64,000 nt of DNA from Mesostigma viride. Its lineage: Eukaryota > Streptophyta > Mesostigmatophyceae > Mesostigmatales > Mesostigmataceae. A program made the translations under genes and the position numbers. The DNA lies in NCBI GenBank assembly GCA_009746045.1, contig RPFO01000026.1, forward strand, positions 294,501 through 358,500, read 5' to 3'. The notes beneath the pieces were generated by a model, which was not told the origin of the DNA, did not search any database, and saw nothing but the letters and a program-made list of their open reading frames with translations. Of the stretch, positions 31,889 through 43,412 are shown one piece after another (positions within the stretch are counted from its first letter, which is position 1; every line of letters starts with the position of its first letter).

Positions 31889-34800
31889 TAAAATTAAATT
31901 AAATTAAATAATAACATGCCCCCGTGGGGAGGTCATGTAGCACATATCCCATGATGGATGGGGTGGAGGAAGCCGCGTGATCGAACTATCCTAACTCTAT
32001 CTAGAAAATCCTAACTACACTACTCATCAAAACGCCGCCTCCGCTTGGGGGGAGGTGGCTTGCCCACAGGGTCGGGCGTGTGCGCCTTGACAATCTTCTT
32101 CCACCGCGTCTTGTCCTGCATGGCAGTCCAAAGACGGGAGAGAGAGTGGATGCGGTGCTCAAACTGGGCTGGGACCACTAGGTCGTCCATCAACATCTGA
32201 ACGTAGTTGGTGACAGGTTTCCCTACCCTTTTGGGAATGTCCGCGGGGCCAGGCCAGGTCAGAATGTGCCGCCCTGGCTGTCCAAGCCGCTGGGGGCCGG
32301 CCAGACCAAGGGTGGTGTCGACCTGGCTGGTGCGGGCAAGGTGTCCTACAAATGCTATCCTACGCTGCCTAATCTCGTCCGAAACACGAGGCATGCCATG
32401 ATACAAAGACTCTGATGACGGACGCTCGGAAAAACCTACGTTAAGGACCTGCCGGAGCATCCTGTAAACTGTGCCGTCGAGCCGAGCTGCCAGTTTGGGT
32501 GGGAGGGTCCACGCCTCGGCGCCATACGTGAGCACCGTGAGGACGAGGACCTTGAAGAGCATGCGCTTGCGGTGCCCGTCCAGGCCCTTCGAGCGCCAGT
32601 AAGGTGTGAGCGAACGGAGCTTGGCCCAGGCAAGGGCGATGCGGGTGTCCACATCGTCGGCGGTGTCAGGAAGCCAGCTCCCCAACAGCTTGAAGCGGTC
32701 GCGGAACGGGACCTCCGTCCCGTCGAGCAGGCGCGGCAGCGGTGGTTTACTGGATGCCCCTATCACCATCGCCTCAGTTTTGACACTAATCTCCAGCCCC
32801 ACCGCCCGCGCCTCCAGGCCCAGGCAGTCCAGCCAGGTCTGAATGTGCTCGGGGCTCTCGATGAGGGTGGTATCATCCGCATAAATCAGGTCGGCAAGGC
32901 GGTAACCAGGTCTAACCCCGCCGTGCTCTTTCACGTTAAGGATGTCCAAGCCTGGCTCGAACCCCTTAAGAGCAGTAAAGCGCGCACGTGCCCGGCGCAT
33001 GACGTGATCCACGACAATAATGAACAGGTATGGGGACAGGACACAACCTTGCCACACCCCGTGGTGAAGGGGGAATGGTGGAGTGGTGCCCTCCGCAGTC
33101 CGCACTACTGCCTGTGAGCCCTCATACAGTCGGCGAATGGCAGCAATAAACGCAGGTGGTACCCGATCCAGAGCTAGGATGGCCCAAAGAGCCTCCCAGA
33201 GAACCGTGTCAAAGGCCTTGATATAGTCAACAAAAATGAAGACCAGCGGCAAACTGTCAGGGGGAAGTCGACGCACCTCCTCCATCAACCGGCGCGCGAC
33301 AAACACAGCCATGACAGTGTTACGACCACGACGGAAACCCATCTGAGACTCACCCAGGTGTGGGTCCAGCGCGGCGCGGAGCCTGTGCAGCATCATGCGC
33401 ATGAAGACCTTCAGCGCGGCGCTCTGGAGGCAGACACCCCGGTAGTTGCCGGGGTCAGCAGCAGAGCCCTTCTTGTACAGCATGACGCGGATGGCCGTCT
33501 GCCACTCAGCAGGCGGAGGCTCGTCAGAGAGCAGGACACGGTTGCAGAACGCCAGCAGAAGATCCCTAACCGCCAGATCAGGGGTCTTCAGCAGCTCAGC
33601 AGAAAGGTGGTCGGCACCGACCGCTGCATCGTACCGCAGGCGAGCAAGGGCGCCGTCCAATTCCTTCAAAGTGAAGGGGGGACGACGTCGTCAGTGGCAA
33701 GGCAGCCCTCCTGCAAGGCGGGGACTTGGTAGTCCGCGGCCGAGGAGGGGGGCGCCGGCGGCGGCGGGGGTCCGGCGACCCCGAGGCGGGCGGCCGTCTC
33801 GGGGTGCAGCGGCGGGGGGGGGCGCGAGCCCCACCGGTCAAGGAAACATTGTGGGCCAACCAGCGGTCAAGGCTGACCGGCGCCGTGCCGTCCCCCGTGT
33901 GCTCCACCGGGGTGCGCTGCCGCCGGCCGCCGAGCCGGTCGAGGTGGTACCACATGTCCTTGCCCTGGTTGCGGGCCTGGCAGGCCTTGGCATCCGCGAT
34001 GCACTGGGCCGCCTCCGCGTCCTGAGCGTGCGCGTAGGCCTCCACAAGGGCGGCCTTGAGCAATGGTTTCTGCAGCGGGTCCCGGTTACGCTTGAGGCGG
34101 TGCCGGGCGGCCAAGACCTTGGGGTCCTGGCGGTAGAGCGGGCCGGGGCGGCGGCGGGGCATGACCGGCAGGTGCCGGGCCGCCAGCAACGGGGCACGGG
34201 CCGCAAAGCCCGCAAAAATGGCTGCGTTGGGGGCACCCTTGTCCAGCTCGTCGACGTCCGCCCGGGCGTCCAGGGCCGACAGGTACTCCGTCGGCACCGG
34301 TTCCGCTCGTGCTCGGCGTCCGTCCAGTCCTCAGGATCTCCCTTGACCGGACGTAGAGCAGACCAGTCAGGGCGGACCAGTGCGGCGCGGCGCTCGGGGA
34401 CGTGGAACCGGAGCCGAAGGATCGCGCGCACCAACCGGTGGTCAGAGCACACCGTGGGCGTGTCAAACACTCGGGCGTCCAGAACCGAGGTGCACCTGGG
34501 CTGCCGTACCACCACGTAGTCCAGACAGGCCTGACGGCCGTTAGGGCCACGAAAAGTGACCAAGTCCTGTGAGGGACGTTGGAATTGGCAGTTGACAGCA
34601 ACCATCCCGCTATCCCGCAAAAAGGCAGAGAAAAGGGGAGTGTTGGCGTTAGCTTCCGTGTCAGCAGGCGCAAAGCGACTGCCAGCAGTGCCCACGGGGA
34701 GCGTAGCATTGGCGTCGAGCAGCATAACCAAAAAGTGGCGGGCCGGAGTGACCCCCTCAAGGTCATGCAAAGATTCGAAGAACTCCTCACGGGCCGAATC

Positions 34801-35490
34801 AGGTAGACCACTGTGGGGTGCGTAGCCCACCCCCACCGTGAGGTGGTGTTTAGACCGCCCCTCGACAGAGACGTGAAATGTGCTACCATAAGGCGTGGGG
34901 TTAGAAACTTTTAAAGCGTGCTGAGGCTAGCAACTGCCAGCGGCGAACACAAAAGACCAACACCACCTTGGCCAGACGTACCGCTGCCAGCGAAGTAAAA
35001 CCGCCAGCCACCCGCCAAGCGAGCAGTGCTCACCAGGCCAAGTGGCACCGTGCGGCGGTGTTCCTGGACGCCTAATATAGACACACGATGCTCAATGCAA
35101 AATGCGACTAGCTCGATCCTCGATCCGGCAGCTATGGTCGTCATCTAGCAATGTGCGGGTGTTAAAAGTGGCAAGGGCCAAGGATGCCTGCTGGCCCACC
35201 AGGGGAGAACGACGATGGGTGATGGGGGTGGGTGCGGCGGGGAATGGAGGTGGGGGTGGAACGGAGGGGGGAAGGGAAGCGGTGGAAATAGTGCTTTTCA
35301 TCGCATTTATTTTGTCCTGCAGGCGTAGGATGCGAGCCTGCCGCCTGCTCTGGGTATTCGGGGATGCTTGCGCAACGCAGAGGCGTAGGAAATCTAGCAT
35401 GCGTTGGGTGTTGCTAATCTTGCTGCTGAGAGCTGTCGTTCTGGCCCGAGATACCGGCACCACCATGTGTCTCAGTCGACTGTTAGGCTA
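31889..35490 (-). mobile_element. LINE copy, family 1, near full-length ORF2 with frameshifts
   Basis: It is bounded by the 10-bp direct duplication tgatggctat (31879-31888 and 35491-35500). Reading on minus, an ATG at 35466 lies 25 nt from the 5' end and opens an N-terminal basic/proline-rich region. An endonuclease follows (ATFNTRTLL, SILGVQEHRR, FLVMLLDANATLP, LDYVVVRQ, SDHRLV), then the RT, and a TTTAA-rich tail at 31889-31906. No ORF1 is seen, so the family may be single-ORF, or this copy may be 5'-truncated exactly before ORF2. Reading-frame shifts near 35100, 34300 and 33815 break the protein into pieces. Confidence 0.92.
32020..35466 (-). pseudogene. LINE ORF2 (endonuclease-reverse transcriptase), frameshifted
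   Basis: The segments in order are 35092-35466 and 34911-35144 (endonuclease start), about 34297-34836 (rest of endonuclease), 33815-34297 (linker) and 32020-33669 (RT). The RT part carries the same FVDY, motif B (HHGVWQGCVLSPYLF) and YADD blocks as the copy at 6775-8946. One frame change lies in a run of G/C at about 33815, where the sister copy has a different homopolymer length. That break could be polymerase slippage or a sequencing error. The copy as written is not translatable. Confidence 0.88.
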
Positions 35491-35500
35491 TGATGGCTAT

Positions 35501-36060
35501 GGGATTGCATATTCCGACTTTCTAAGGCATCAGCAAGCTAGATCCTGAAACAGTCCAGGGCAATAATAATGTTCACACCAGACCGGTATTCCCGGTAAGT
35601 AAAGTGGGTAAGTACTTGAGTGTCATGCGCATGGGCATGCCACGGAGTACTATGCTAATCTCGTTAGAAAATAATGACACGAAAGTTACAAATATCGTCT
35701 GCATGACTGCATCATGCCCCAATTAACCACATATAGTCACTAGAGGGGGATATCACCCTCATCTCAGCCGTCCTGTACTGTAATGGCAGACGAGGCGGTA
35801 GTGTAGCGGCTATCCTCAGGGGCAATAACCTCAATGCCTGCATGGGGATAGGCTAGCTGATGTAGGCTGGCCCAACCTAATGCAATATACTTGACTAAAC
35901 AGAGGATGTGATAGGCATATGCCCCTTGGAACCCGACTTTACGGTGTGCCGAGCTATGGCTGCCGAGAATGCTCATAACTTTTACATCCGGGCATGAAAC
36001 TTGGTCGGGTAAATTGCAGTAGATGCGCCTTTTGATGACGAACACGATGATATAATTTTC
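35501..36060. other. Spacer with a dispersed-repeat copy at about 35609-35768
   Basis: The core matches the 155-bp repeat at 62607-62761: it starts taagtacttgagtgtcatgc and goes on through 'ccacggagtactatg' and 'tatcgtctgcat'. The remainder to 36060 shows no feature I can name. Confidence 0.75.
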
Positions 36061-36137
36061 AGCCGCCATCGCCCAAGATTTAGCGCAATATCAAAAAACG
36101 CAGCACAGGCAGGGTTCGTATTTTCCCGGAACCAGCT

Positions 36138-36887
36138 ATGGCAGAAACTCCGTCAACCGCGTCCCCTCCTCTCTCCGAGGGGGAGGCTTCAGCGCCCAAC
36201 ACGATTACGCAACTAATCGCAGATGCGGAAACCATTGCGACGCAGCCCCCGGCAAACGAGGCAGCCATTACCGCCTCCTCCAAGCGGCTTTGCGTCAACC
36301 CAGCTGACGAGATGGAGCGGCAGATCCCTCCGCCATCGTCTTCTAAACCCAGCGAGGACACCCCCATTGACGACGCCATCGACGACGCTACCGACGACGC
36401 TGAGTTCGACCCAGCATCCTTCATGCCTGGCCAGGTTGTCGACGAGCACCGGTTCTTTTCGCTTACCGCCGAGGAGGCGCAGGCTATCCTGCGCCACCTG
36501 CACGCCAACGGCAAGGAGATATATTTTCCTAGCACGTCTGGCGGGACCATTCCAGTGGACGAGCTCGACGAGCTGGACGAGCCACAGCTTCGACTTTCTG
36601 TTTTCTTGAGCCACGCGCAGGCCCCTTGCCTCCGGGCACTCTTTGCCGCTTTCGAGGACGCCGAGCACGGCACCGCCAACACCCCCGATGCTTCCCCGGA
36701 AGCAGACCTGCACAAGCTCATGCAATATTATAAGAAAGTCGCAGACATGGCTGCCCAACTCGGCGCCTTGTCCATCGCTATCCGTCAAGACACTGCTGAG
36801 CTCCACTCTAGCATTGCCGAGGTCAAGGCCACCCTGACCAGCCCGCCCCAGCCAGCCGCCGGCCCCCGCACCCACCAGCTACGCTAA
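36138..36887 (+). CDS. LINE ORF1 protein, N-terminal part
   Basis: A 249-codon frame from an ATG. The protein is acidic and Ala/Ser/Pro-rich at first. It then has a compact region ending in a helix-rich segment (LHKLMQYYKKVADMAAQLGA..) likely to form a coiled coil, as in many LINE ORF1 proteins. No zinc knuckle is seen. A second frame at 37077-37535 continues with a region comparable to L1 ORF1 C-terminal domains (RVTFANVASKVKVLQARKLL, LDDLLSPAQ). Stops between 36887 and 37077 suggest the ORF is broken in this copy. Confidence 0.65.
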   Translation: MAETPSTASPPLSEGEASAPNTITQLIADAETIATQPPANEAAITASSKRLCVNPADEMERQIPPPSSSKPSEDTPIDDAIDDATDDAEFDPASFMPGQVVDEHRFFSLTAEEAQAILRHLHANGKEIYFPSTSGGTIPVDELDELDEPQLRLSVFLSHAQAPCLRALFAAFEDAEHGTANTPDASPEADLHKLMQYYKKVADMAAQLGALSIAIRQDTAELHSSIAEVKATLTSPPQPAAGPRTHQLR

Positions 36888-37579
36888 CATGGTTAAACAG
36901 ACGGACATTGCCAACCTGATGGAGGATGCCGCACGCAGGGGGCCTGCAGCCCACAAGACTGCTGTCGAGGAGAACCTGTGCTCACGCAGTATAGTGGTCC
37001 GGTATTTCCAGGTCGCGCAGCAGCCAGAAACGGACCTCAATGCTCAGTAGCGCAACGCCTGTAACACAGCCTCATCGTGGGCCGGCTGCATCTGGGCAAC
37101 GAACGCATCCGCATTGAGTCGGCAGCCTGGATGGCGGGCCAGCCTGGCCCCATGCGGGTGACCTTCGCGAATGTGGCCAGCAAGGTGAAGGTACTCCAGG
37201 CCCGCAAGCTCCTACTAGGCGGGAGAAACGCGCCGAGCCTCGACGACCTCCTTTCCCCGGCCCAGCTAGTCATCAAGAACGGTCACGGACTGCTGGGCAG
37301 CGACGTGGCGATCAAGGCCAGGCATGAAGGCCAGGAGGTCTACGTCCGCCTCGTCCACGACACCCCCGTGCTCTTCATCAACGGCCAGCGCACGGATGTG
37401 CGGGCTCCTAACAAGCGGCACAAGTCGGGCCGTCCCAGGCCCGCCCCAGCTGCGTCATCGATCATCGTCTACGCACGTCCCGGGTATGGATGGCGCCCGG
37501 TAAGGGCACACCCTCGCGGCCTCGCGGTACAATAGGCTTTGGGCATAGCCTTTAATAAACAAGCCGCCTTTCCATCCTC

Positions 37580-38950
37580 ATGTCGCGCCGTGCGAGCATG
37601 ATTAGGATGCAAGGTCGCCAGGCACGCCACGGTCAACCTTCCCGCCAATTTACCAGCCACACACGCCTCTTGGCCCACCTTGAGCGGGACGAGGCCCTGT
37701 CGACACGCCGGCGACCCCAGCCAGGACGGAGACGACGCATATCCGCCCTGAAAGAAAGACTCCATGCGTTGACAAGCATTAACCCCAATCGCCACCCTCC
37801 CGGCCCCTCGATCCCCCCCCCCTCACCCCCACCCCCACCTCCAGCACTACCCTTCTCCACCCCCACCCCCACCCCCACCCCCACCCCCCCGCTAATAGGG
37901 CAACGGCCCATTCTTGGTATTGCAAGCTTTAATGTTCGCACCCTCGATCCTGCAGATCCTTCTACGAGCGGCGGCACCCCAGCACGCCAACGCGTCGACG
38001 AGCTGATCGCCTTGTGCGCGGACAACAAGATCGCCGTCCTCGGGGTCCAGGAGCACCGACGTGCACCGTTGACCCTCAGCACGGGGTCAACGGTTTGCTG
38101 GTCGACGACCTGCGTGCGGGCTGGCGGTTCCACTATGGTGGCGGCGACGCGCCGGGCCAAGGTGCATGGTGTGGGCCTCTTGTGCTCGCCGGCAGCATCA
38201 GAGCAGCTCCAGTCCATCGTGCTGCGGTCCCCGCGTGTGCTAGTGGCCACTTTTTCGGCCATGCACTGAGGGCCATTCACACCACACGCTAACCGTTATC
38301 GTGGGATATGCACCACATGTGGGTCGAGCTCAGGCGGAACGTGAGGCCTTCTTCGATGCCCTCAAGGAGGAGGAGGCCAACATCCCAGCTCGGCACTTCC
38401 TGGTTATGCTGCTCGACGCCAACGCCACGCTGCCAGTTGGCACTGGGGGCCGGCGCTCAGTATTCCCCAACCAACACGACAGCCAACGGTAACACGCCGA
38501 ATCTGCTGGCAGAATCTGCGCTGGTTGCATGCAATGCTTCTTTCGCACGCCCCGCTGAGCAGCTGCATGGCCACCTTTTTTGGGCCGTCGGATCGGGTGG
38601 TGTGCCTTGACTATGTCTGCGTACGTCGGGCTCAGCGCCCCTCAGTTGTCGATGCTCGCGTCCTGCAAGATTCTGTCAGCACGGTGGAATCTGATCATCG
38701 TCTCGATCGTGCTCGCTCGCATCAGATTGCGGTTTCCTGGGGTGAAACCGTCGCGACAGCTGGCGCCTCAGCCAGATCTGAAGGTGCTCCGGATTGTGCT
38801 GAAGGATGCCGACAAGATGTCAGCAGCAGAGCAGGCCGCTATGTCGCACAGGGATGATTTCCTGGCCGTTTTCGACGCCCGGGGCAGCCGACAGCAGTTA
38901 CACGCCATTCCGCCGCCGGGCCCCGAAATATCAGTGATATTTCAATGATT
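37580..38950 (+). pseudogene. LINE ORF2, endonuclease part, frameshifted
   Basis: The ATG at 37580 is followed by a basic N-terminus, a proline-rich stretch and then the endonuclease: ILGIASFNVRTLD, KIAVLGVQEHRR, VGYAPHVGRAQAEREAFFDA, FLVMLLDANATLPVG, CLDYVCVRR and VESDHRL. The parts sit in three frames (37580-38269, 38301-38492, 38525-38948). It is the upstream half of the ORF2 that continues at 40989. Confidence 0.82.
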
Positions 38951-40988
38951 AATTAATTAATTAATAAGCACGTGACTGCGTCACGTGGGTGCCGATACAG
39001 AGTAAAGGAACCTTCAACCCTATATACACAGTGAGAAGGAGGGAGGGCGCCCTAGCTTCTCTCACTGCCGCAGGTGGGCAGGCCACAGAGCGCTCTCTCC
39101 ACGGCATGGTGCCGGGGCGCAACACTGTGGGTGCAATACAACCAGTGCAATGCCATAGGTAGGCTGACGCATAGCTTATGCTACAAATGTGAGGTGGGCT
39201 CAAGACGTCGGCTAATTAAGGCGCAAGCTGATGGCCACAAGGTGCCAGAGCTAATTGAAGGTACTATAACGCTGTGCGCTAATATCGTTTCAAGTGCTGT
39301 AATGCCTAAGCTATCCCATCATCGATTGCCCCCATCTAGACAACTAGCTGGAGTGCTCTATCCCGGGGAAGCCCGGGGGGGCTTCCACAGTTTCTTGTTG
39401 ACATAGAGGTCGATCCCGCCCCGCCAGTACACTTGGGGCTTCTCGGGGTTGGTCTTGTGGCGGATGTAGTCGGGCCACTGATCGCGGCGTTGCTGCTGCT
39501 GGGCTGGCGTCAGGTCGTCGTCAAGCGACCAGGAGGTGTCCACCAGCTTCTTGCGGCGAGAGAGGAACCGAACTCGGAATGTGATGTCGCTGAAGGTGAG
39601 GACCACTGGAGGGGGCCCAGCCTTGGCCCGTGGATGGGGCAGGCGGTAGGCGCCCTGCAGTATCGCACCTGGCAGCTGCATGCGCGCCAAGAGCTGTTTC
39701 TTCAGCTCGTCGAGAAGAGAGTCCGGGGTCTCCTCCGGCAGCATGTCGAAGCGCCTGAGGATGACCCGGCAGCGGCGACGGTCGCGGTCAGCGGCCTCGC
39801 GGCGCGTGTCTTCCAGCTCCTGGAGCTTGGTGGTGATGGCGGTCGTGGTACTAGAGGATGCCTGGCTCTTGAGCAGGTCCGCCCAGGAGGCGCGAGTCGA
39901 GGGGTCATCGCTAGCCCTACCAGCAGGTTGGGCGGCGATGGTGGCCGTTCGCTCGGCGATCTCGGGGACCTGCGTGGCCAGGGCGTCTACCTTGGCAGCA
40001 ACTGCCTCAAGTTTCACGGTGCCTTGGCCGACTCGGCCTTCCACCTGGTTAAGGCGGGTGGTCACAGTGGCTGTACGTGGCCTCGGAAACTTTGGTGGCA
40101 ATGTGCTCTTGCGTAGCAGTAAACTGAGGCTGGAGCTTAAGGGCGACTCTGGCTTCAATGTTGTTGACCTTGGCCGAGAGAGTGTTGAGTGGGCCGTCAG
40201 GCGCGTTCAGGGCGGCGAGCTGCTCAGCCATCGGCGCCAGCTGCTCCGCCACTGCAGCTCGGATGGAGTCCGTGCTGGGGGAGGTGCTGCTCTGCGGGGA
40301 TGCTGCAGCTGCTGTGGCTGCCCGTCTGCGCTCATGCATGCAGGAGGCTCCTGAGGCCAGCGTAGCCAATCTGGGTGATGTCGTGGGCGTCGCAGCGCAG
40401 GTAGCTGCACATGATGACTGCAGTTCAAGTACGCCTCCGGTTCTTGAAGCAGCCATGCATTCCCAGGCGGGCTTGGTGACCTTGTCGCCAGGGGTAGGCA
40501 GGAAAAGTTCGTCATGGCGGCCGGGCCAGGAACATGATAACATCGTCACATTGTTCCTTCGTGAGCGTAAAGATTTCCAAGATGCAAAAATCCCGCTGGC
40601 CGGCGCCGAAGCGGCGGACGTCCCATTTGGTATGGGAAGTTCGGGTTTTCTTGGGAATGGGCGACGAATTTGGCGTAGAGCACTGCGTCGAGGGAGGCAG
40701 ACCGGGGCCGGGGAGAGCTTCGATCAGCGCAAAAAGGTTGGCGTCCGCAGGAGTTGATGTCGCACGTGCTGCTGTCGACGGGAATGCCGACGACAACTCA
40801 AAATGTTTGTCAAGGCTGCGTTTTGGTGGCATTTGCAAAATACTGCGTTACAGCCGTAACCGATTATACTAGCAGATGCGTCTTGAAAAGACGCATCTGA
40901 TGCAAGTAGCCTGACTGAATTTGGGGCTCAGACGCAAAAGTTCTGAGCTCCGCCGTCAGCCATGTCCGCTCGTGGCTCGTGGCTCGTG
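38951..40988 (-). mobile_element. ORF1-only LINE-like element inserted into the family 2 LINE
   Basis: Flanked by an 11/12-identical direct duplication (38939-38950 and 40989-41000). On minus it reads: short 5' UTR, ATG near 40833 (MPPKRSLDKHFEL..), an ORF1 broken by one or two frameshifts, then about 400 bp of untranslated sequence and a TTAATTAATTAA tail at 38951-38966. No endonuclease or RT is present between ORF1 and the tail. The layout recalls mammalian HAL1 elements, which are L1 derivatives carrying only ORF1. Confidence 0.8.
39357..40833 (-). pseudogene. ORF1 protein of the inserted element, frameshifted
   Basis: The pieces are 40512-40833, 40049-40549 and 39358-40158. The middle piece holds repeated hydrophobic/Ala heptads (coiled coil: VAEQLAPMAEQLAALN, VNNIEARV). 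The last piece holds an RRM-like stretch (RRCRVILRRFDMLPEETPDS) and a C-terminal domain (LDDDLTPAQQQQRRDQWPDY, PQVYWRGGIDLYVNK) shared with the copies at 60334 and 43413. By family knowledge such proteins bind RNA and act as chaperones in target-primed reverse transcription. Confidence 0.75.
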
Positions 40989-43412
40989 ATTTCAGTGATT
41001 CTCCGCGGTATCGCTGCCAAGTATCGCCTGGCTGCCCGCACTCTCCCCGGCTCCTTGCCTCCGCGCCGACAGCTTGCTGTCCACCGCGCCACGCACCGAC
41101 AGTGGTCGCCGCTAGGCAGATGCTCCGCCGCTGCAACAGGGACCCGACCGCCAAAACCGGGCTGCAAGCGGCTCTGCGGGTTGCCTACGAGCAGGCTGAG
41201 ACTATAGGCAGACGCTCAGCAGATGGTCAAGGACCTGCGCAGCTGCCCGAGCAGAAGCATGATGACGGCAAGGGGGCCTGGTTCTGGTACAAGCGCCCGG
41301 TCGGGCACCCGGACGGCCTCGGCCGGCCCCACCGCCACGATCGCGTCCCCGGCGCCCCAGCCAAGCGGCTTCGTACCTGGGCCACGGCCACGGCCGAGGT
41401 CGTGGGGACAGCTGCGCCGCCCCCACCCCTGCTCCCAGCCGCCGCCGCCCGCCCGGCCGCCCTGGCCGGCCCCGCTGGGCCCCCGGCCCCGCCTAGGTCA
41501 GCGGCGGACTACCTAGTCCCCCCGCTGGTCGGCCCACTTGGCGACCCGTCTGACATGCCTCCTTTCACCTCTCGCGAGGTCACGGAGGCGGTCCAGCGCC
41601 TGCGTCAATGACGCAGCCACCGGCTCTGACGAGATTCCTGCCGCAGTTGTAAAACTTGCAGCCGAATTCGAAGACACAGGTGTTATGCTGCTCTTCCGGG
41701 ACATCTGCAACCGCCTTCTGCTGTCGTCGCAACCACCTCCAGCGGCCTGGCAACACAGTTTTCGCACGATGCTGTACAAGAACAAGGGGTCGCCTGCCGA
41801 CCCCGGCAACTACAGAGGGGTGTGCATTCAAAGTGCCCCCCTCAAGCTTCTTATGCGGCTCATCCTGAACCGCCTGCGCACGGCCCTGGACGGTCACCTC
41901 AGCGAGACTCAGCACGGCTTCCGTTCAGGTCGCAACACAGTACAGGCGCTCTTCGCTACTCGCCGACTGGTGGAGGAACTGCAATGCCTTCAGCCTGGTC
42001 AGTCCCCTTTGCGTACCTTGTGCTGGTGGACTTCATCAAAGCCTTCGATTCGGTTTTCTGGCCTGCGCTTTGGGACATCCTCGAGTTGTTCCGGATCCCC
42101 CGCCCCCTGATTGCTGTCATCCGCAACCTGTATGAAGGGTCCACCATGCACTTCGGTGCGCACTTCTTACAGGACCACGCCCCCATGCCCTTTACAGAAG
42201 GGTGTGTGGCAGGGCTGCGTGCTGTCGCCCTACCTGTTCATTATTGTTGTTGAATACGTAATGATTCAGGCGCGCAAGCGATTTGCCCGCAATGATCGTG
42301 GGCAGGGAACCAGGAGTGCAGGTTGCTAACAAATTCTGGCATGGCGGTGCGGACACGGAGATCCGGCTGGCAGACATCATCTACGCAGACGACACCACCC
42401 TCTTCGAGGACACTGGGCACGTGCAGACATGGCTTGACTGCCTGGCTCTCGAGGCCCGTGCAGTGCAGGGCTTGAGGTCAGCAAGAAGACAGAGGCCCTG
42501 GCGGTTGGGCTCACCAACTCACCGCCGCCCCTCTATCTCCTAGACGGCTCTCGAGTCCTGTATCGGGACCGCGTTAAGCTGCTGGGCAGCCTGCTCCCCA
42601 GCTGCGAGGTTGATGTGGACCATCGCATCTCCCTCGCCTGGCACGCTTTACGCCAGTACCGGGCCCTGTGGCGCAAGCCCCTGGGCAAGATCGAGAAACA
42701 GGACCTGTTCAAGGTCCTCGTCCTTCCTGTTCTCACGTATGGGGCCGAGACGTGGACCCTCACCGCCGACCTGGCCCGCAAGCTGGACGGCGCGGTCACC
42801 AACATGCTGCGTTCCATTTTCAGAGTAGGATATGCTGCTCATGTCCGCCGAATGAGGACCTGTACCAGGGCATATGCCATATATCACCAGCACCATTAAG
42901 CAGCGACGCCTGCAGCTAGTAGGGCACCGAGCTCGCACCAACCAGGTAGACACCTCACGTTGCCCCCCCGCAGGACTGCGACCAGCCCAGCCTGGCCGGC
43001 ACCTGCTGACGTGGGCCGGGCCCAGTGATGTTAGACGCCGCGAGGCCCGCACCTTCAAAGAACAGCTAGTAGAGGACATGGGGGGCCTAGGCCTCTCCGT
43101 GATTTGGAAGAAGATGATGGACAAGGCCAAGTGGGCCCAGGTCATAGAGGACAATGAGCCCCCCCCAGTGAGGAAGCGCCCGCGTGTGCAATGCCGTGGG
43201 AGGCACGCCAGACAGCTCCCGGCCCTAGGGCAGCGTGCGGCTGTCTAGATAGATGTTGTAGTTAGAATGCTGTTATGATAGATGAGTAGGTAGCTGATGT
43301 AGATAGATTAGACCGGTAGGACTCAGTTTGCACCCATCCATCCATCCATCGGGGTTAATGCTCCGTGACTCCCCGAACGGGAGCACGAGTCTAATTAATT
43401 TATTAATTAATT
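40989..43412 (+). mobile_element. LINE family 2, 3' half (RT, 3' UTR, TTAA tail)
   Basis: Continues the element broken at 38950. It contains the EN-RT linker, RT and C-terminal block up to the stop at about 43248. A 3' UTR follows with (CATC)4 at 43335-43350 and the end 'gggagcacgagtc', then a TTAA-rich tail at 43391-43412. The last 750 bp are nearly the same as the minus-strand fragment at 5529-6300. Confidence 0.85.
41001..43248 (+). pseudogene. LINE ORF2, reverse transcriptase part, several frameshifts
   Basis: RT blocks appear in order but in changing frames: MLYKNKGSPADPGNYRGVCI, GFRSGRNTVQALFATRRLVE, YLVLVDFIKAFDSVFWPALW (motif A), GVWQGCVLSPYLFIIVVEY (motif B), LADIIYADDTTLFED (motif C) and [18 protein letters not shown]. 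The main pieces are 40979-41611, 41538-42110, 41822-42253, 42111-42329, 42283-42543, 42615-42899 and 42874-43248. The many small indels mark an older, dead copy compared with the family 1 copies. Confidence 0.87.

Larger units (their letters stand above)
36060..38950 (+). mobile_element. LINE family 2, 5' half (ORF1 plus endonuclease), split by a later insertion
   Basis: The left part of an element whose right part lies at 40989-43412. It contains an ORF1 with ATG at 36138, a second ORF1-like stretch at 37077-37535 and the start of ORF2 at 37580. The coding sequence stops abruptly at a 12-bp sequence (atttcaatgatt, 38939-38950) that recurs at 40989-41000 as atttcagtgatt where coding homology resumes. 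This is how an insertion with target duplication looks. The exact 5' end is not determined; about 36060 is an estimate. Confidence 0.82.

Noticed and set aside
36080-36875. Antisense frames of 213-220 codons over the LINE ORF1
   Set aside because: GC-rich shadow frames; the plus frame has the ATG and the ORF1 layout.
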